Part shown: positions 7,512 to 16,036 of the stretch, in pieces
Layout of the letters: each line of letters begins with the position of its first letter
Position numbering within the stretch: the stretch's first letter is position 1
Source: WTGJ01 sp965237765
GTDB taxonomy: Bacteria > Chloroflexota > Anaerolineae > Aggregatilineales > Phototrophicaceae
Direction of reading: 5' to 3'
Assembly (NCBI GenBank): GCA_965237765.1
Contig: OZ250157.1
Span: forward strand, 620,001-684,000
Length of the DNA stretch: 64,000 nt
Notes under the pieces: generated by a model
The model's database searches: none
Seen by the model: the letters and a program-made list of their open reading frames with translations, nothing else
What the model was told of the DNA's origin: nothing
Position numbers and translations under genes: made by a program

Positions 7512-9065
7512 ATGACCATGGCCGCTAACTCTAGCTACCTCGAGCTGCGCCAGATCAACAAAGCATACCCCGGCGTCCTCGCCAACGATTCGGTCGATTT
7601 GCGAGTCGAGGCGGGTGAAATTCACGCCCTTGTCGGCGAAAATGGCGCCGGTAAATCTACGCTCATGCGCATCCTTTACGGGCTGGAGCATGCGGATGGC
7701 GGCGAAATCCTGCTCGAGGGCCAACCGGTCCACATCCCTAACCCACAAGCGGCGATCGATTTGGGCATCGGCATGGTGCACCAGCATTTCCAGCTCATCC
7801 CGCCGCTCACAGTGGCCGAGAACGTGGCCCTCGGCCTGGAACCAACGCGCGGCATCTTCGTCGACCGCGCGGCCGTCATCGAGCGCGTGCGCGAGCTTTC
7901 GCAGCAATTCGGGCTGGAAGTCGACCCTACCCAGCGCGTGCAGGAACTCTCCGTCGGCATACGCCAGCGCGTCGAGATCCTCAAGTTGCTCTACCGCGAT
8001 GCGCGCCTGCTGATTCTGGATGAGCCATCGGCTGTGCTCACACCACAAGAGGTCGAATCTCTCTTCGAGGTCATACAGCGCCTCGCGGACGAGGGGCGAA
8101 CGGCCATCTTCATCACGCACAAGCTACGTGAAGTGATGGCCATCTGCCAGCGGGCGACGGTGCTGCGGCGCGGCCGTGTGGTCGGTGTGCTGACGGTAGC
8201 GGATAGCTCGCCGTCGGAAATCGCCCACCTCATGGTCGGCAGCGAAGTGCAACCCATCCGCCGCCAAGAAGAAGCGCGGCCCGCCGCCGTCGAGCTGCAC
8301 CTGGATGAGGTTTCCGCTCAGGATGATCGTGGTTTGCCCGCCCTGCGCGGCATCTCGATGGCCATCCATGGTGGCGAGATCGTCGGCCTGGCGGGCGTGG
8401 AGGGCAATGGGCAGCACGAATTGCTGGAAGCGCTCATCGGCCTGCGGCGCGTGTCTGCCGGCGAAATCTGGCTGGGTGAAACGGAATGCACCCGGCTATC
8501 CGGCCGCCGCCGCCGCGAATTAGGCCTGGCCATCATCCCAGAAGATCGCAAACTGGAAGGCTTGGCGGATACGCTGAATATTTGGGAGAATCTGGTCGCC
8601 ACACGCTATTACCGCCATCCCTTTTCCCGCGCAGGCGCCCTGCACGTGGGCCGCAGCCGCAGTGCCGCCGCCGCTTTGATGGAGCAATACGACGTGCGCG
8701 CCACCGGCCCCAACACACGCCTGGGCACCCTATCCGGAGGCAATGCGCAAAAGGCGATCATCGCCCGCGAATTGGCCGCAGAGCCGCGCGCGCTCGTCGC
8801 CGCTCAGCCGACGCGCGGCCTCGATATCGGCGCCGCCCGCTTCGTTCACGAACAACTGCTGGAGCGGCGCGCCGGTGGCCTCGCCATCCTTCTCCTCTCA
8901 GCAGATCTGGACGAGTTGCTCATGCTCAGCGACCGCTTCCTGATACTCTTCGAAGGGCGAATCGTCGGCGAGCTGAGCGCAGCAGAAGCAACGCGCGCCA
9001 AGCTGGGCCTGCTCATGGCCGGGCATTCGCTCGAAGCGGCATCGCTCAAAGGAGCGGAAATCTGA
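7512..9065 (+). CDS. ABC transporter ATP-binding protein, nucleoside type (two NBDs)
   Basis: Energises nucleoside import. The 517-residue chain contains two fused nucleotide-binding domains. The first is canonical: Walker A GENGAGKST (~residue 43), signature-like LSVGIRQRVEI and Walker B LLILDEPSAVLTP. The second, from ~residue 260, has a degenerate Walker A (GVEGNGQHELLEA), signature LSGGNAQKA and a Walker B lacking the catalytic Glu (VAAQPTRGLD), as usual in RbsA/NupO-type proteins. Two in-frame ATGs (7512 and 7518) open the gene; neither has a strong Shine-Dalgarno sequence. Its TGA overlaps the ATG of the first permease. Confidence 0.94.
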   Translation: MTMAANSSYLELRQINKAYPGVLANDSVDLRVEAGEIHALVGENGAGKSTLMRILYGLEHADGGEILLEGQPVHIPNPQAAIDLGIGMVHQHFQLIPPLTVAENVALGLEPTRGIFVDRAAVIERVRELSQQFGLEVDPTQRVQELSVGIRQRVEILKLLYRDARLLILDEPSAVLTPQEVESLFEVIQRLADEGRTAIFITHKLREVMAICQRATVLRRGRVVGVLTVADSSPSEIAHLMVGSEVQPIRRQEEARPAAVELHLDEVSAQDDRGLPALRGISMAIHGGEIVGLAGVEGNGQHELLEALIGLRRVSAGEIWLGETECTRLSGRRRRELGLAIIPEDRKLEGLADTLNIWENLVATRYYRHPFSRAGALHVGRSRSAAAALMEQYDVRATGPNTRLGTLSGGNAQKAIIARELAAEPRALVAAQPTRGLDIGAARFVHEQLLERRAGGLAILLLSADLDELLMLSDRFLILFEGRIVGELSAAEATRAKLGLLMAGHSLEAASLKGAEI

Positions 9066-10189
9066 TGCTCGCCGAGGCCAAATCCGCTTTTCGCCAACGC
9101 AGCCCGGCCGAGCATGGGCTCTGGCTATTGTCCCGCATCTGGCCGGCGGCCCGCGTCGTACTGACCCTGCTGCTCGCGCTCCTGCTCGGCGCTCTCATCA
9201 TGGAGCTCAGTGGCAAGGATTCGCTCGCCGCATACCGGCAGCTTTACAGCGCGGCCCTCGGTGGCCAGCGGCAAGTTGCCGATACCCTGTTGAAAGCCAC
9301 ACCGCTCATCTTCACCGGGCTGGCGACGATGATCGCCTTCCGTGCGGGCATCTTTAACGTCGGTGTCGAGGGCTCGTTGTATCTGGGCGCTTTCGGCGCA
9401 GCCTGGGTCGGCTTCACCTTCACAGGAATGGGTACACTGGCCTTGCTTCCGCTGGCTTTCGCCTTCGCCGCGTTGGTGGGTGGGCTCTGGGGCACGCTAC
9501 CGGGTTACCTGAAGGCGCGCTGGGCGGTCGATGAAATCGTCACCACCATCATGTTAAATTACGTGGCCATCTTCTTCACCGATTACCTGGTGAATGGACC
9601 CTTCTACTTGCCTGGCATGGCCAACGCGATGTCGGAGCGGGTCGCGCCGCAAGCAGAGCTGCCGCGCATCATCCGCTCTTCGCAATGGAACCCTTCTTTC
9701 TTCCTGGCGCTGGCGGTCTTCGTCGCTGCGCTCTTGCTGATGCGCCGCCTGACGTTGGGTTATGAAATCCGCGCGCTGGGCAGCAACCCGCAATTTGCGC
9801 GCTGGTCCAGCATGCCCATCCGCCGAATCATCGTGCTGGTAATGTTTCTGAGCGGCGCAATTGGCGGGCTGGCTGGCGCCGGGCAGGCGCTGGGCGTGCA
9901 CTATCGTTTTATATCCGGCTTCTCGCGCGGGCTCGGCTATGATGGCATCGTCATCGCCCTCGTCGGCCGTAACAACCCTGTCGGCGTCTTGCTGGCGGCG
10001 CTCTTCTTCGGCGCCCTGCGCAGTGGTAGTACAGTGATGGAGATCTTCACCAACGTCCCGCGCGATCTGGTCGACGTCATCCAAGCGCTCATCATCTTCT
10101 TCATCGCCATTGACCTCAGTTTCGTCTGGTGGCGGCGCTGGCGTGCCCGACGCCAGGATTCCGACAAAGCGAAGGTGAAAGTCGCCTGA
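9065..10189 (+). CDS. Nucleoside ABC transporter permease, first subunit
   Basis: One of two different integral membrane subunits of the nucleoside importer (BPD_transp_2, RbsC-like family). It has 374 residues with about ten hydrophobic segments after a basic cytoplasmic N-terminus. The family core is clear: LLKATPLIFTGLATMIAFRAGIFNVGVEG in two stretches, the conserved WAVDEIVTTIMLNY, and the EAA-like cytoplasmic loop in GYEIRALGSNPQFARWSSMP. The start is set by the TGATG overlap with the ATPase stop; the stop overlaps the next permease start in the same way, so a 1:1 translation ratio is likely. Confidence 0.94.
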   Translation: MLAEAKSAFRQRSPAEHGLWLLSRIWPAARVVLTLLLALLLGALIMELSGKDSLAAYRQLYSAALGGQRQVADTLLKATPLIFTGLATMIAFRAGIFNVGVEGSLYLGAFGAAWVGFTFTGMGTLALLPLAFAFAALVGGLWGTLPGYLKARWAVDEIVTTIMLNYVAIFFTDYLVNGPFYLPGMANAMSERVAPQAELPRIIRSSQWNPSFFLALAVFVAALLLMRRLTLGYEIRALGSNPQFARWSSMPIRRIIVLVMFLSGAIGGLAGAGQALGVHYRFISGFSRGLGYDGIVIALVGRNNPVGVLLAALFFGALRSGSTVMEIFTNVPRDLVDVIQALIIFFIAIDLSFVWWRRWRARRQDSDKAKVKVA

Positions 10190-11106
10190 TGGACGCGCTA
10201 GAGCTGCTGACCAACCTGCTCGCTTCCACCATGCGCCTGGGGACACCGCTGCTGCTCACAGCGATGGCCGGCCTGCTCAGTTACCAGGTCGGACTCATCA
10301 ACATCGCACTGGAAGGACTGATGCTGGCGGGCGCGTTCATCGCCGTCGTCGCCGGCGCGCAAATTGGTAACGCCTGGGGCGGCGTATTGCTCGCCTGTGT
10401 CGTCGGCGCGGGCATGGGCGCATTTTTTGCCCTCCTCGTCACCACCCTGCGCGCGGACCTCATCGTCACCGGCCTGGCGATGAATTTCTTCGTGCTGGGC
10501 GCGACGGCTTATTTGCTGCAGATCCTTTTCGGCGTTCACGGCTCCTATACGCCGGGCGATCTGGAATCGCTGCCGGTCTGGCGCATCCCGCTCCTGAGTG
10601 AGCTGCCCTTCCTGGGCAAGGCTTTCTTCCAGCATCCGCCGTTGATATACATTTCCTGGCTGGCGATCCCACTGACAGCCGTCTTCCTATATCGCACGCG
10701 AGCGGGGTTACACATCCGCGCCGTGGGCGTAAATGCGGAGGCGGCGCGCACTGCGGGGATCTCCGTCTCTCGCGTGCGATATTTGGCGCTAACGCTGGGC
10801 GGCCTGCTTTGTGGGCTGGGCGGCGCGCACCTGGCTGTTGGCGAATTGGCGCTGTTTCGGGAAGGCATGACGGGCGGGCGCGGCTTCATCGGCCTCGCGG
10901 CTGTCTATTTCGCGGCGGGGCGGCCAAGCCTGGCGGCGCTGGCCTGCCTCCTATTCGGTTTCTTCGAGGCCTTGCAATATCGCCTGCAAACCACCGTCAG
11001 CATCCCCTATCAATTTTTCCAGATGATGCCCTATCTGATGGTCGTCATCATGATGGTGCTCATCTCCGTTCGTCAGGAAGGCCGGCGCGGCCGAGGTGGG
11101 ATATGA
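10189..11106 (+). CDS. Nucleoside ABC transporter permease, second subunit
   Basis: Second permease of the importer, 305 residues, BPD_transp_2 family. It shows the pattern GTPLLLTAMAGLLSYQVGLINIALEG at the N-terminus and the coupling-helix region LHIRAVGVNAEAARTAGIS, with about eight to nine membrane spans. Paired unequal permeases following a BMP receptor and a double ATPase are the standard layout of bacterial nucleoside importers such as NupNOPQ-type systems. The next gene begins at the ATGA overlap. Confidence 0.94.
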   Translation: MDALELLTNLLASTMRLGTPLLLTAMAGLLSYQVGLINIALEGLMLAGAFIAVVAGAQIGNAWGGVLLACVVGAGMGAFFALLVTTLRADLIVTGLAMNFFVLGATAYLLQILFGVHGSYTPGDLESLPVWRIPLLSELPFLGKAFFQHPPLIYISWLAIPLTAVFLYRTRAGLHIRAVGVNAEAARTAGISVSRVRYLALTLGGLLCGLGGAHLAVGELALFREGMTGGRGFIGLAAVYFAAGRPSLAALACLLFGFFEALQYRLQTTVSIPYQFFQMMPYLMVVIMMVLISVRQEGRRGRGGI

Positions 11107-11693
11107 CACGCTACGCCGTGCTCGTCATCGATATGATCCGTGAATTTTGCGATTTGGAGCAGGGGCTCATCCCCATTGAGAACGCGGCGCGAATGCTGCC
11201 GGCGCTGCACGAATTCGTCAACGAAGCGCGCGAAGCCGGCGCCGTCATCATTTGGGTCGTCGACAAGCACCGCCGCGATAAGCCGGATTTTGAGCTGGAT
11301 CGCGTTCGCTTCCATTGCACCGAAGGGACGCTCGGCGTGGAATTGGCGCCACCCCTGCGCGCGCTGCCGGAAGATTACATCGTCACCAAAAGTCGCTATT
11401 CCGCCTTCTTCGCGACCGATCTAGATCTCATCCTGCGCAACGAGAACATCAGCCGCCTCATCCTGACCGGCACCAAGACCAATGTCTGCGTCCGTGCCGC
11501 CGCCCAGGATGCCTTCGCCCGCAATTACGACCTGCTCATCCCGCGGGAGCTGGTCGCCACCGACCGCGAGAACCTGCACCTCGCCAACCTGGAAGACATG
11601 GATCGCTATTTCGGGCGTGTGTTGCCGGCGGCGGCGGTACTGGCGCAATTGCGCGAAGGAACGGTCACGGCTAACGAAACGCAACATGCTTGA
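11103..11693 (+). CDS. Isochorismatase-like cysteine hydrolase
   Basis: A 196-residue hydrolase of the isochorismatase/nicotinamidase superfamily. The catalytic triad is readable: Asp10 in LVIDMIREF, Lys96 in IVTKSRYSAF and Cys129 in TGTKTNVCV. The family cleaves amide bonds in nicotinamide, N-carbamoyl compounds, ureidoacrylate and others. The nicotinamidase metal site DxHxxxH is not clearly present, so nicotinamidase is less likely. In this operon it may open or deaminate a product of the imported nucleobase, but the substrate cannot be told. It overlaps both neighbours by a few bases. Confidence 0.88.
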   Translation: MTRYAVLVIDMIREFCDLEQGLIPIENAARMLPALHEFVNEAREAGAVIIWVVDKHRRDKPDFELDRVRFHCTEGTLGVELAPPLRALPEDYIVTKSRYSAFFATDLDLILRNENISRLILTGTKTNVCVRAAAQDAFARNYDLLIPRELVATDRENLHLANLEDMDRYFGRVLPAAAVLAQLREGTVTANETQHA

Positions 11694-12612
11694 ATTGCTG
11701 GCCACGGGCTACCCCAGCATTGATACCATCTTGCCCGTCTCGCATTGCCCGCCGGCGAACGATACGGGCCTGCTGGGCGCGCTGCCGGAAGATATCGCCC
11801 AGACCTATGGCGGTTGCGGCGCGAATGTGGCTGTCGGATTGAGCCGGTTGGGTTATCGCGTCGGCCTGGCCACGCTGCTCGGCGCTGATGAGGAGGGCGC
11901 CGCTTATCTGGCGCACCTTCGAGCTGAGGGCGTCGATACGCGCGATGTGAGCCGCGTGGCTGGCGCGCGCAGCTCGCGCAATCTGCTCATGGTGGCGCCC
12001 GATGGTGAATATCAAAATTTCTATTTTCCCGGCGCCTCGGCGGCCGATTGGCAGGGGGAAATCGAATTCACTGCGATGGCCGATTCGCGTTATGCCCTGG
12101 TCACCGCCGGCCCCTTGCACTACTGCCGCGCCTTCGCCGACGCCGCGCATACCCAGAATGTCCCGCTCATCTGGCAACTGAAAACCAGCTCCGCCGCTTA
12201 CCCGGACGATGTTCTAGACTGCTTTTGGAAACAATCGTCCATCATGATGATGAACGCCGGCGAGGCAGTCTGGCTCTGTGAACGGTTAGGGGTGTCCTCT
12301 CCACGTGATTTGCTGCGTGGGGTCACCTATATCGTCATCGTCACGCAGGGTGCAGCCGGTGCAAAACTGTTTTACGAAGATGTGGAAGCGCACATCCCCA
12401 GTTTTCCGTTACAAGAAACTCATGCCGTCGGCGCAGGAGACGCCTTCACCGCCGGCTTCCTGGATGGCTTCTTGCAACAGGTCGATTGGTTGGAATGCAC
12501 CCGCCGCGGGGTTACGCTCGCCACCTTCGCCCTTTCGCAGCGCGGCGCCCAGAGTGGGCTGCCCAACCGTGCCACCTTCGTAGAGAAACATCGTGAATAC
12601 TGGAGCGCCTGA
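11686..12612 (+). CDS. PfkB/ribokinase-family carbohydrate or nucleoside kinase
   Basis: A 308-residue kinase of the ribokinase family. It has the N-terminal substrate motif with paired glycines (YGGCGANVAVGLSRLG), the middle MMMNAGEAVWL, and the C-terminal anion-hole/catalytic motif VGAGDAFTAGFLDG, in which Asp252 is the base. Possible substrates are ribose, a ribose phosphate or a nucleoside; the operon favours one of these. The ATG at 11686 lies inside the end of the hydrolase gene, with a strand typical of PfkB starts (ELLATGYPSID). Confidence 0.9.
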   Translation: MLELLATGYPSIDTILPVSHCPPANDTGLLGALPEDIAQTYGGCGANVAVGLSRLGYRVGLATLLGADEEGAAYLAHLRAEGVDTRDVSRVAGARSSRNLLMVAPDGEYQNFYFPGASAADWQGEIEFTAMADSRYALVTAGPLHYCRAFADAAHTQNVPLIWQLKTSSAAYPDDVLDCFWKQSSIMMMNAGEAVWLCERLGVSSPRDLLRGVTYIVIVTQGAAGAKLFYEDVEAHIPSFPLQETHAVGAGDAFTAGFLDGFLQQVDWLECTRRGVTLATFALSQRGAQSGLPNRATFVEKHREYWSA

Positions 12613-13355
12613 TGAGCAAATCCCTCTACCTGCAAGCCAGCGCGGGCGAACTGGGCGAAGCGGTCTTGCTCTCCGGCGACCCGGCCCGCGTCCAGAGCAT
12701 CGGCGCGCAATTAGGTGACACATCGCAAATCGCCGCCAACCGCGAATATCACAGCGCGACGGGCAGCTTCGGCGGGCGGCGCATCTCAGCCGTTTCCGCA
12801 GGCATCGGTGCGCCTTCGACGGCCATCGCCATCGAAGAATTGGCACAGCTGGGCGTGCGCGCCATTGTCCGCATGGGTACGATGATGGGCGTCACCGCAC
12901 CGATAGGCAGCTACGTCATCGCGCAGGCCGCCGCGCGCTATGAGGGCACCTCCGCCGCCTACCTGCCAACGCCCTACCCCGCCGTCGCCGATTTCGCCCT
13001 GCTGCGCGCTCTCAGCGATACGGCCGCCGCGCAGGGCCTCGATGCGCGGCTGGGCACGACCGTCACGCAAGACGCCTTCTACCCGAATATGGCGCCCTCG
13101 CTTATCGGCCGCGGCGAGTTGGATATCGCCGAAATGCAACGCGCCGGCATCGTCGCCCTGGATATGGAGACCTCGCTGCTCTACATCCTCGCGCGGCAAC
13201 TGGGCATCGCCGCGGCCGCGATGTGCTTCGTGACGAATTCGGCGCAACCCTTCGGCATGTTGGGCAGCGAGCAACGCGCGACCGGCGAGCGAGCGCTCAT
13301 CCGCTGCGTGTTGACGGCGCTGGTGGCCTGGCTGGAGGAGCAGGATGGCCGCTAA
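12612..13355 (+). CDS. Uridine phosphorylase-like nucleoside phosphorylase
   Basis: Phosphorolyses a nucleoside to free base and (deoxy)ribose-1-phosphate. The 247-residue chain follows the PNP/UDP family 1 pattern: GDPARVQSIG (phosphate site), AGIGAPSTAIAIEEL, VRMGTMMGVT, TQDAFYP, and IVALDMETSLLYILA, the ribose-binding MET motif. It aligns best with uridine phosphorylase (EELAQLGVR, PAVADF), so a pyrimidine or broad-specificity nucleoside is likely. It starts within the kinase stop and overlaps the aldehyde dehydrogenase by 11 bp. Confidence 0.88.
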   Translation: MSKSLYLQASAGELGEAVLLSGDPARVQSIGAQLGDTSQIAANREYHSATGSFGGRRISAVSAGIGAPSTAIAIEELAQLGVRAIVRMGTMMGVTAPIGSYVIAQAAARYEGTSAAYLPTPYPAVADFALLRALSDTAAAQGLDARLGTTVTQDAFYPNMAPSLIGRGELDIAEMQRAGIVALDMETSLLYILARQLGIAAAAMCFVTNSAQPFGMLGSEQRATGERALIRCVLTALVAWLEEQDGR

Positions 13356-14829
13356 CTCGCTGCCGCGAGCGGGCCGCACACTCCTCATCGCCGGCGAATG
13401 GCGCGCCGCCAGCGATGGCGAGACCCTCCCGCTCATCAATCCAGCGACGGGCGCAGAGCTGACGCGGATTGCGCAGGCCAGCGCGCGCGATATCGGGGAG
13501 GCATGCCGGGCCGCTGCTGACGCATTCCCCCAATGGGCCGCGCATTCCGGCCGCGAACGTGCTGCCATCCTACAACGAGCCGCTGCCATCTATCGTGAGC
13601 GCTACCTGGATGAATCGGCGCGTTTGCTCACGCTGGAAAACGGCAAGCCGCTCAACGATTCCCTCAAGGAATGTCGCTATTCCGCCGACGTTCTCGATTT
13701 CTACGCCGCCGAAGCACGCCGCCTCACTGGTACCCATTTCTCTGGCGACCAGGGCACGACGCACAGTTTCGTCTTCCAACAACCCATCGGCGTGGTCGCT
13801 GCCATCATTCCCTGGAATTTCCCTGTCGATCTCTTGGCTTGGAAAATTGGCCCTGGCTTGGCGGCCGGTTGCAGCTTCGTCATCAAGCCATCGGAAGAAG
13901 CGCCGCTGGCGACGAGCCTGCTCGCGCGCGCCTGTGAGGAAGCCGGCTTGCCACCTGGCACGCTCAACCTGCTCACCGGTGATGGCGCGGTGGGCGCTGC
14001 CCTCGTCGAACAGCCCGATATTGCGCTGGTGGCCTTCACCGGCTCCGTAGCAACTGGGAAACGCGTCGCCCAGGCCGCCGCCACCGGCCTCAAACGCACC
14101 TTGCTCGAGCTGGGCGGCAGCGCACCGTTTATCGTCTGCCGTGATGCCAACTTGGAGATCGCCGTCCCCGAAGCGCTGCGGCGCTGCTTCTCACATACCG
14201 GCCAAATTTGCATCAGCGTCAACCGCATTCTCGTCCAACAGGACCTCCTGGAAGAATTCACAGACCGCTTCGTAGCCTCGGCCAGCCAGCTCCGCGTCAC
14301 CAGTGATGGCCTCGCCGAACCCGCCGCCGATATGGGGCCATTGATGAACGCCCACGCGGTCGCTCATGTCCAGGCGCATATCGACCAGGCTCGCTCAACG
14401 GGAGCCGCCCTGCTCCTTGGCGGTGGCCGGCCCACGGATGCACATTTTCCAAGTGGCGGTTTTTACCTGCAGCCCACCGTCCTCGGCTCCGTTTCTGCCG
14501 AGATGCGCGTCATGCAGGAAGAGACGTTCGGACCGGTCGCCCCCATCGCCAGCTTCACGACGCTTGATGACGCCATCCGCACTGCCAACAGCACGCCTTA
14601 CGGCCTCGCCGCCTATCTCTACACACAGGATTTAGATGCTGCTTTTTACGCCAGCCAGCGCCTGCGCTTTGGCGGCATCGGCATCAACGTAAACGACGTC
14701 ACTGATATCCGCGCGCCCTTTGGCGGCATGAAGCAGAGCGGCCTCGGCCGCGAGTTGGGCGAACCCGGCTTAGATGCTTATCGCGAGATGAAGCACGTCC
14801 GCTATCGCCACCAAGCGCCGCGCCAGTAG
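13345..14829 (+). CDS. NAD(P)-dependent aldehyde dehydrogenase (succinate-semialdehyde type)
   Basis: Oxidises an aldehyde to the acid. The 494-residue protein has the full ALDH sequence: IPWNFPVDLLAWK, substrate/cofactor FTGSVATGKRV, LLELGGSAPFIV with the general-base Glu, FSHTGQICISVNR with catalytic Cys289, EETFGPVAPI, and the C-terminal PFGGMKQSGLGRELG. It resembles succinate-semialdehyde or related dehydrogenases (SSDH/GabD type). As last gene of the nucleoside operon it may oxidise a semialdehyde from base or ribose breakdown, such as malonate semialdehyde; that is inference. Its TAG ends three bases before the convergent alcohol dehydrogenase stop. Confidence 0.93.
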   Translation: MAANSLPRAGRTLLIAGEWRAASDGETLPLINPATGAELTRIAQASARDIGEACRAAADAFPQWAAHSGRERAAILQRAAAIYRERYLDESARLLTLENGKPLNDSLKECRYSADVLDFYAAEARRLTGTHFSGDQGTTHSFVFQQPIGVVAAIIPWNFPVDLLAWKIGPGLAAGCSFVIKPSEEAPLATSLLARACEEAGLPPGTLNLLTGDGAVGAALVEQPDIALVAFTGSVATGKRVAQAAATGLKRTLLELGGSAPFIVCRDANLEIAVPEALRRCFSHTGQICISVNRILVQQDLLEEFTDRFVASASQLRVTSDGLAEPAADMGPLMNAHAVAHVQAHIDQARSTGAALLLGGGRPTDAHFPSGGFYLQPTVLGSVSAEMRVMQEETFGPVAPIASFTTLDDAIRTANSTPYGLAAYLYTQDLDAAFYASQRLRFGGIGINVNDVTDIRAPFGGMKQSGLGRELGEPGLDAYREMKHVRYRHQAPRQ

Positions 14830-14832
14830 CAC

Positions 14833-15909
14833 CTAGAACGTGATGACATTGCGCAACGCCTGGCCGGACACCATGTTCGCGATCGCGTCGTTGATTTCCG
14901 CCAACGGATAGCGATTCGTGATCAACGAGTCCAAATCCAACTTCCCGTCGAGGTATAGCTGCGCCAATCGGGGTACATCGACCGCCAATCGCGTCGAGCC
15001 CATCCAGCTCATCAGGATGCGCCCTTCCACATCAATCATTCTCCGCGCCGAAAATCGCGCTTCTTCATAACCCGGTAAACCAACCACCACCACCGCGCCT
15101 CCCTTCCGGATGAGGGAAAAGGCGCTTTCGATGGCCGGGACGCTGCCGACCGTGACAAAGACGTAATCGGCGCCCAAACCATTCGTCAAATCGCGCACGG
15201 CATCCGGAAGATCCTCCTGCGCGCCATCGAGCGCGTCGGTCGCCCCGAATCCGAGCGCTTCCTCAAGTTTCTGAGGCAGCAAGTCGACGGCGATGACGCG
15301 GCTTGCCCCAGCCAGGGCCGCCCCCTGGATGGCGTTCACGCCAACCCCACCACAGCCGATCACGACCGCGCTCTCCCCCGCCCGCAGTTGGGCCGTATTT
15401 TGTACCGCCCCCAATCCCGTGATCACGCCACAAGCGAGCAAGCAGGCGCGGTCCATGGGAATCTCCGCCGGTAAAGGCACCACCTGCGATTGGTCGACGA
15501 TGCAATACTCCGCAAAGCCGGCCACCTTGGTGCCATGGTTCACACTGACGCCGGCACCGTTCTGCATGCGACTCTCTGTATTCAGTGCGAAATCATGAAT
15601 GCAGAGATGCGGTGCGCCCTTGACGCAATAATGGCAGCGCCCACAGGATCGCAACAAGGAAACCGCGCCACGTTCACCGCCTCGCAACTGGGTCACGCCG
15701 GGTCCTAACTCGATGACTTCCCCCGCTGCCTCATGCCCGCATATCCGCGGTAAATCACCGCCAAAATCGCCGTTGAACCAATGGATATCGGAATGACAGA
15801 CGGCACAGGCGCTCAACCGCACCACCACTTCACCCCATTGTGGTTTGGTTAGCGCTAATTCCTCCACTACAAGTGGTTGGTTAAACTCATAACAGACGGC
15901 TGCTTTCAT
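14833..15909 (-). CDS. Zinc-dependent alcohol dehydrogenase (MDR family)
   Basis: Medium-chain dehydrogenase, 358 residues, interconverting an alcohol and an aldehyde or ketone with NAD(P). Catalytic-zinc residues are visible in CAVCHSDIHW and GHEAAGEV; the structural zinc site has four cysteines in CGRCHYCVKGAPHLC; the cofactor site is VVIGCGGVGVNAIQGA. The pattern is close to class III and mycothiol/NDMA-dependent dehydrogenases. The start MKAAVCYEF at 15909 is chosen over in-frame upstream codons, which lie within tRNA-Arg. GAGTGAGGGA supplies a Shine-Dalgarno sequence. The gene begins 20 bp after the 3' end of the tRNA on the same strand, so a shared transcript is likely. Confidence 0.93.
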   Translation of the reverse strand: MKAAVCYEFNQPLVVEELALTKPQWGEVVVRLSACAVCHSDIHWFNGDFGGDLPRICGHEAAGEVIELGPGVTQLRGGERGAVSLLRSCGRCHYCVKGAPHLCIHDFALNTESRMQNGAGVSVNHGTKVAGFAEYCIVDQSQVVPLPAEIPMDRACLLACGVITGLGAVQNTAQLRAGESAVVIGCGGVGVNAIQGAALAGASRVIAVDLLPQKLEEALGFGATDALDGAQEDLPDAVRDLTNGLGADYVFVTVGSVPAIESAFSLIRKGGAVVVVGLPGYEEARFSARRMIDVEGRILMSWMGSTRLAVDVPRLAQLYLDGKLDLDSLITNRYPLAEINDAIANMVSGQALRNVITF

Positions 15910-15928
15910 ATTTCCCTCACTCTCCCGA

Positions 15929-16000
15929 TCCCCCCGGCAGGATTCGAACCTGCGCACAAGGTTTAGGAAACCTCCGCTCTCTCCTCTGAGCTACGGGGGG
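15929..16000 (-). tRNA. tRNA-Arg (anticodon CCT)
   Basis: Perfect 7-bp acceptor stem (CCCCCCG with CGGGGGG), D stem GCTC/GAGC, anticodon stem GAGGT/ACCTT with loop TTCCTAA (anticodon CCT, reading AGG), four-base variable loop and T arm GCAGG-TTCGAAT-CCTGC. The discriminator is A and CCA is not encoded. AGG is a rare codon in this GC-rich genome. Confidence 0.95.
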
Positions 16001-16007
16001 TGGCGGC

Positions 16008-16036
16008 AGTATAACGCGGGGCGATTATGGCTTCCA
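16008..16036 (-). promoter_or_regulatory. Promoter of tRNA-Arg
   Basis: TATACT (16008-16013, minus strand) ends seven bases before tRNA nucleotide 1, with a weak TGGAAG -35 at 17 bp inside the 3' end of folC. Transcription would begin within a base of the mature 5' end. Confidence 0.5.

Noticed and set aside
15910..15957. Longer N-terminus of the alcohol dehydrogenase
   Set aside because: The extra codons are the 3' end of tRNA-Arg (reading RRFESCRG), a known false extension.
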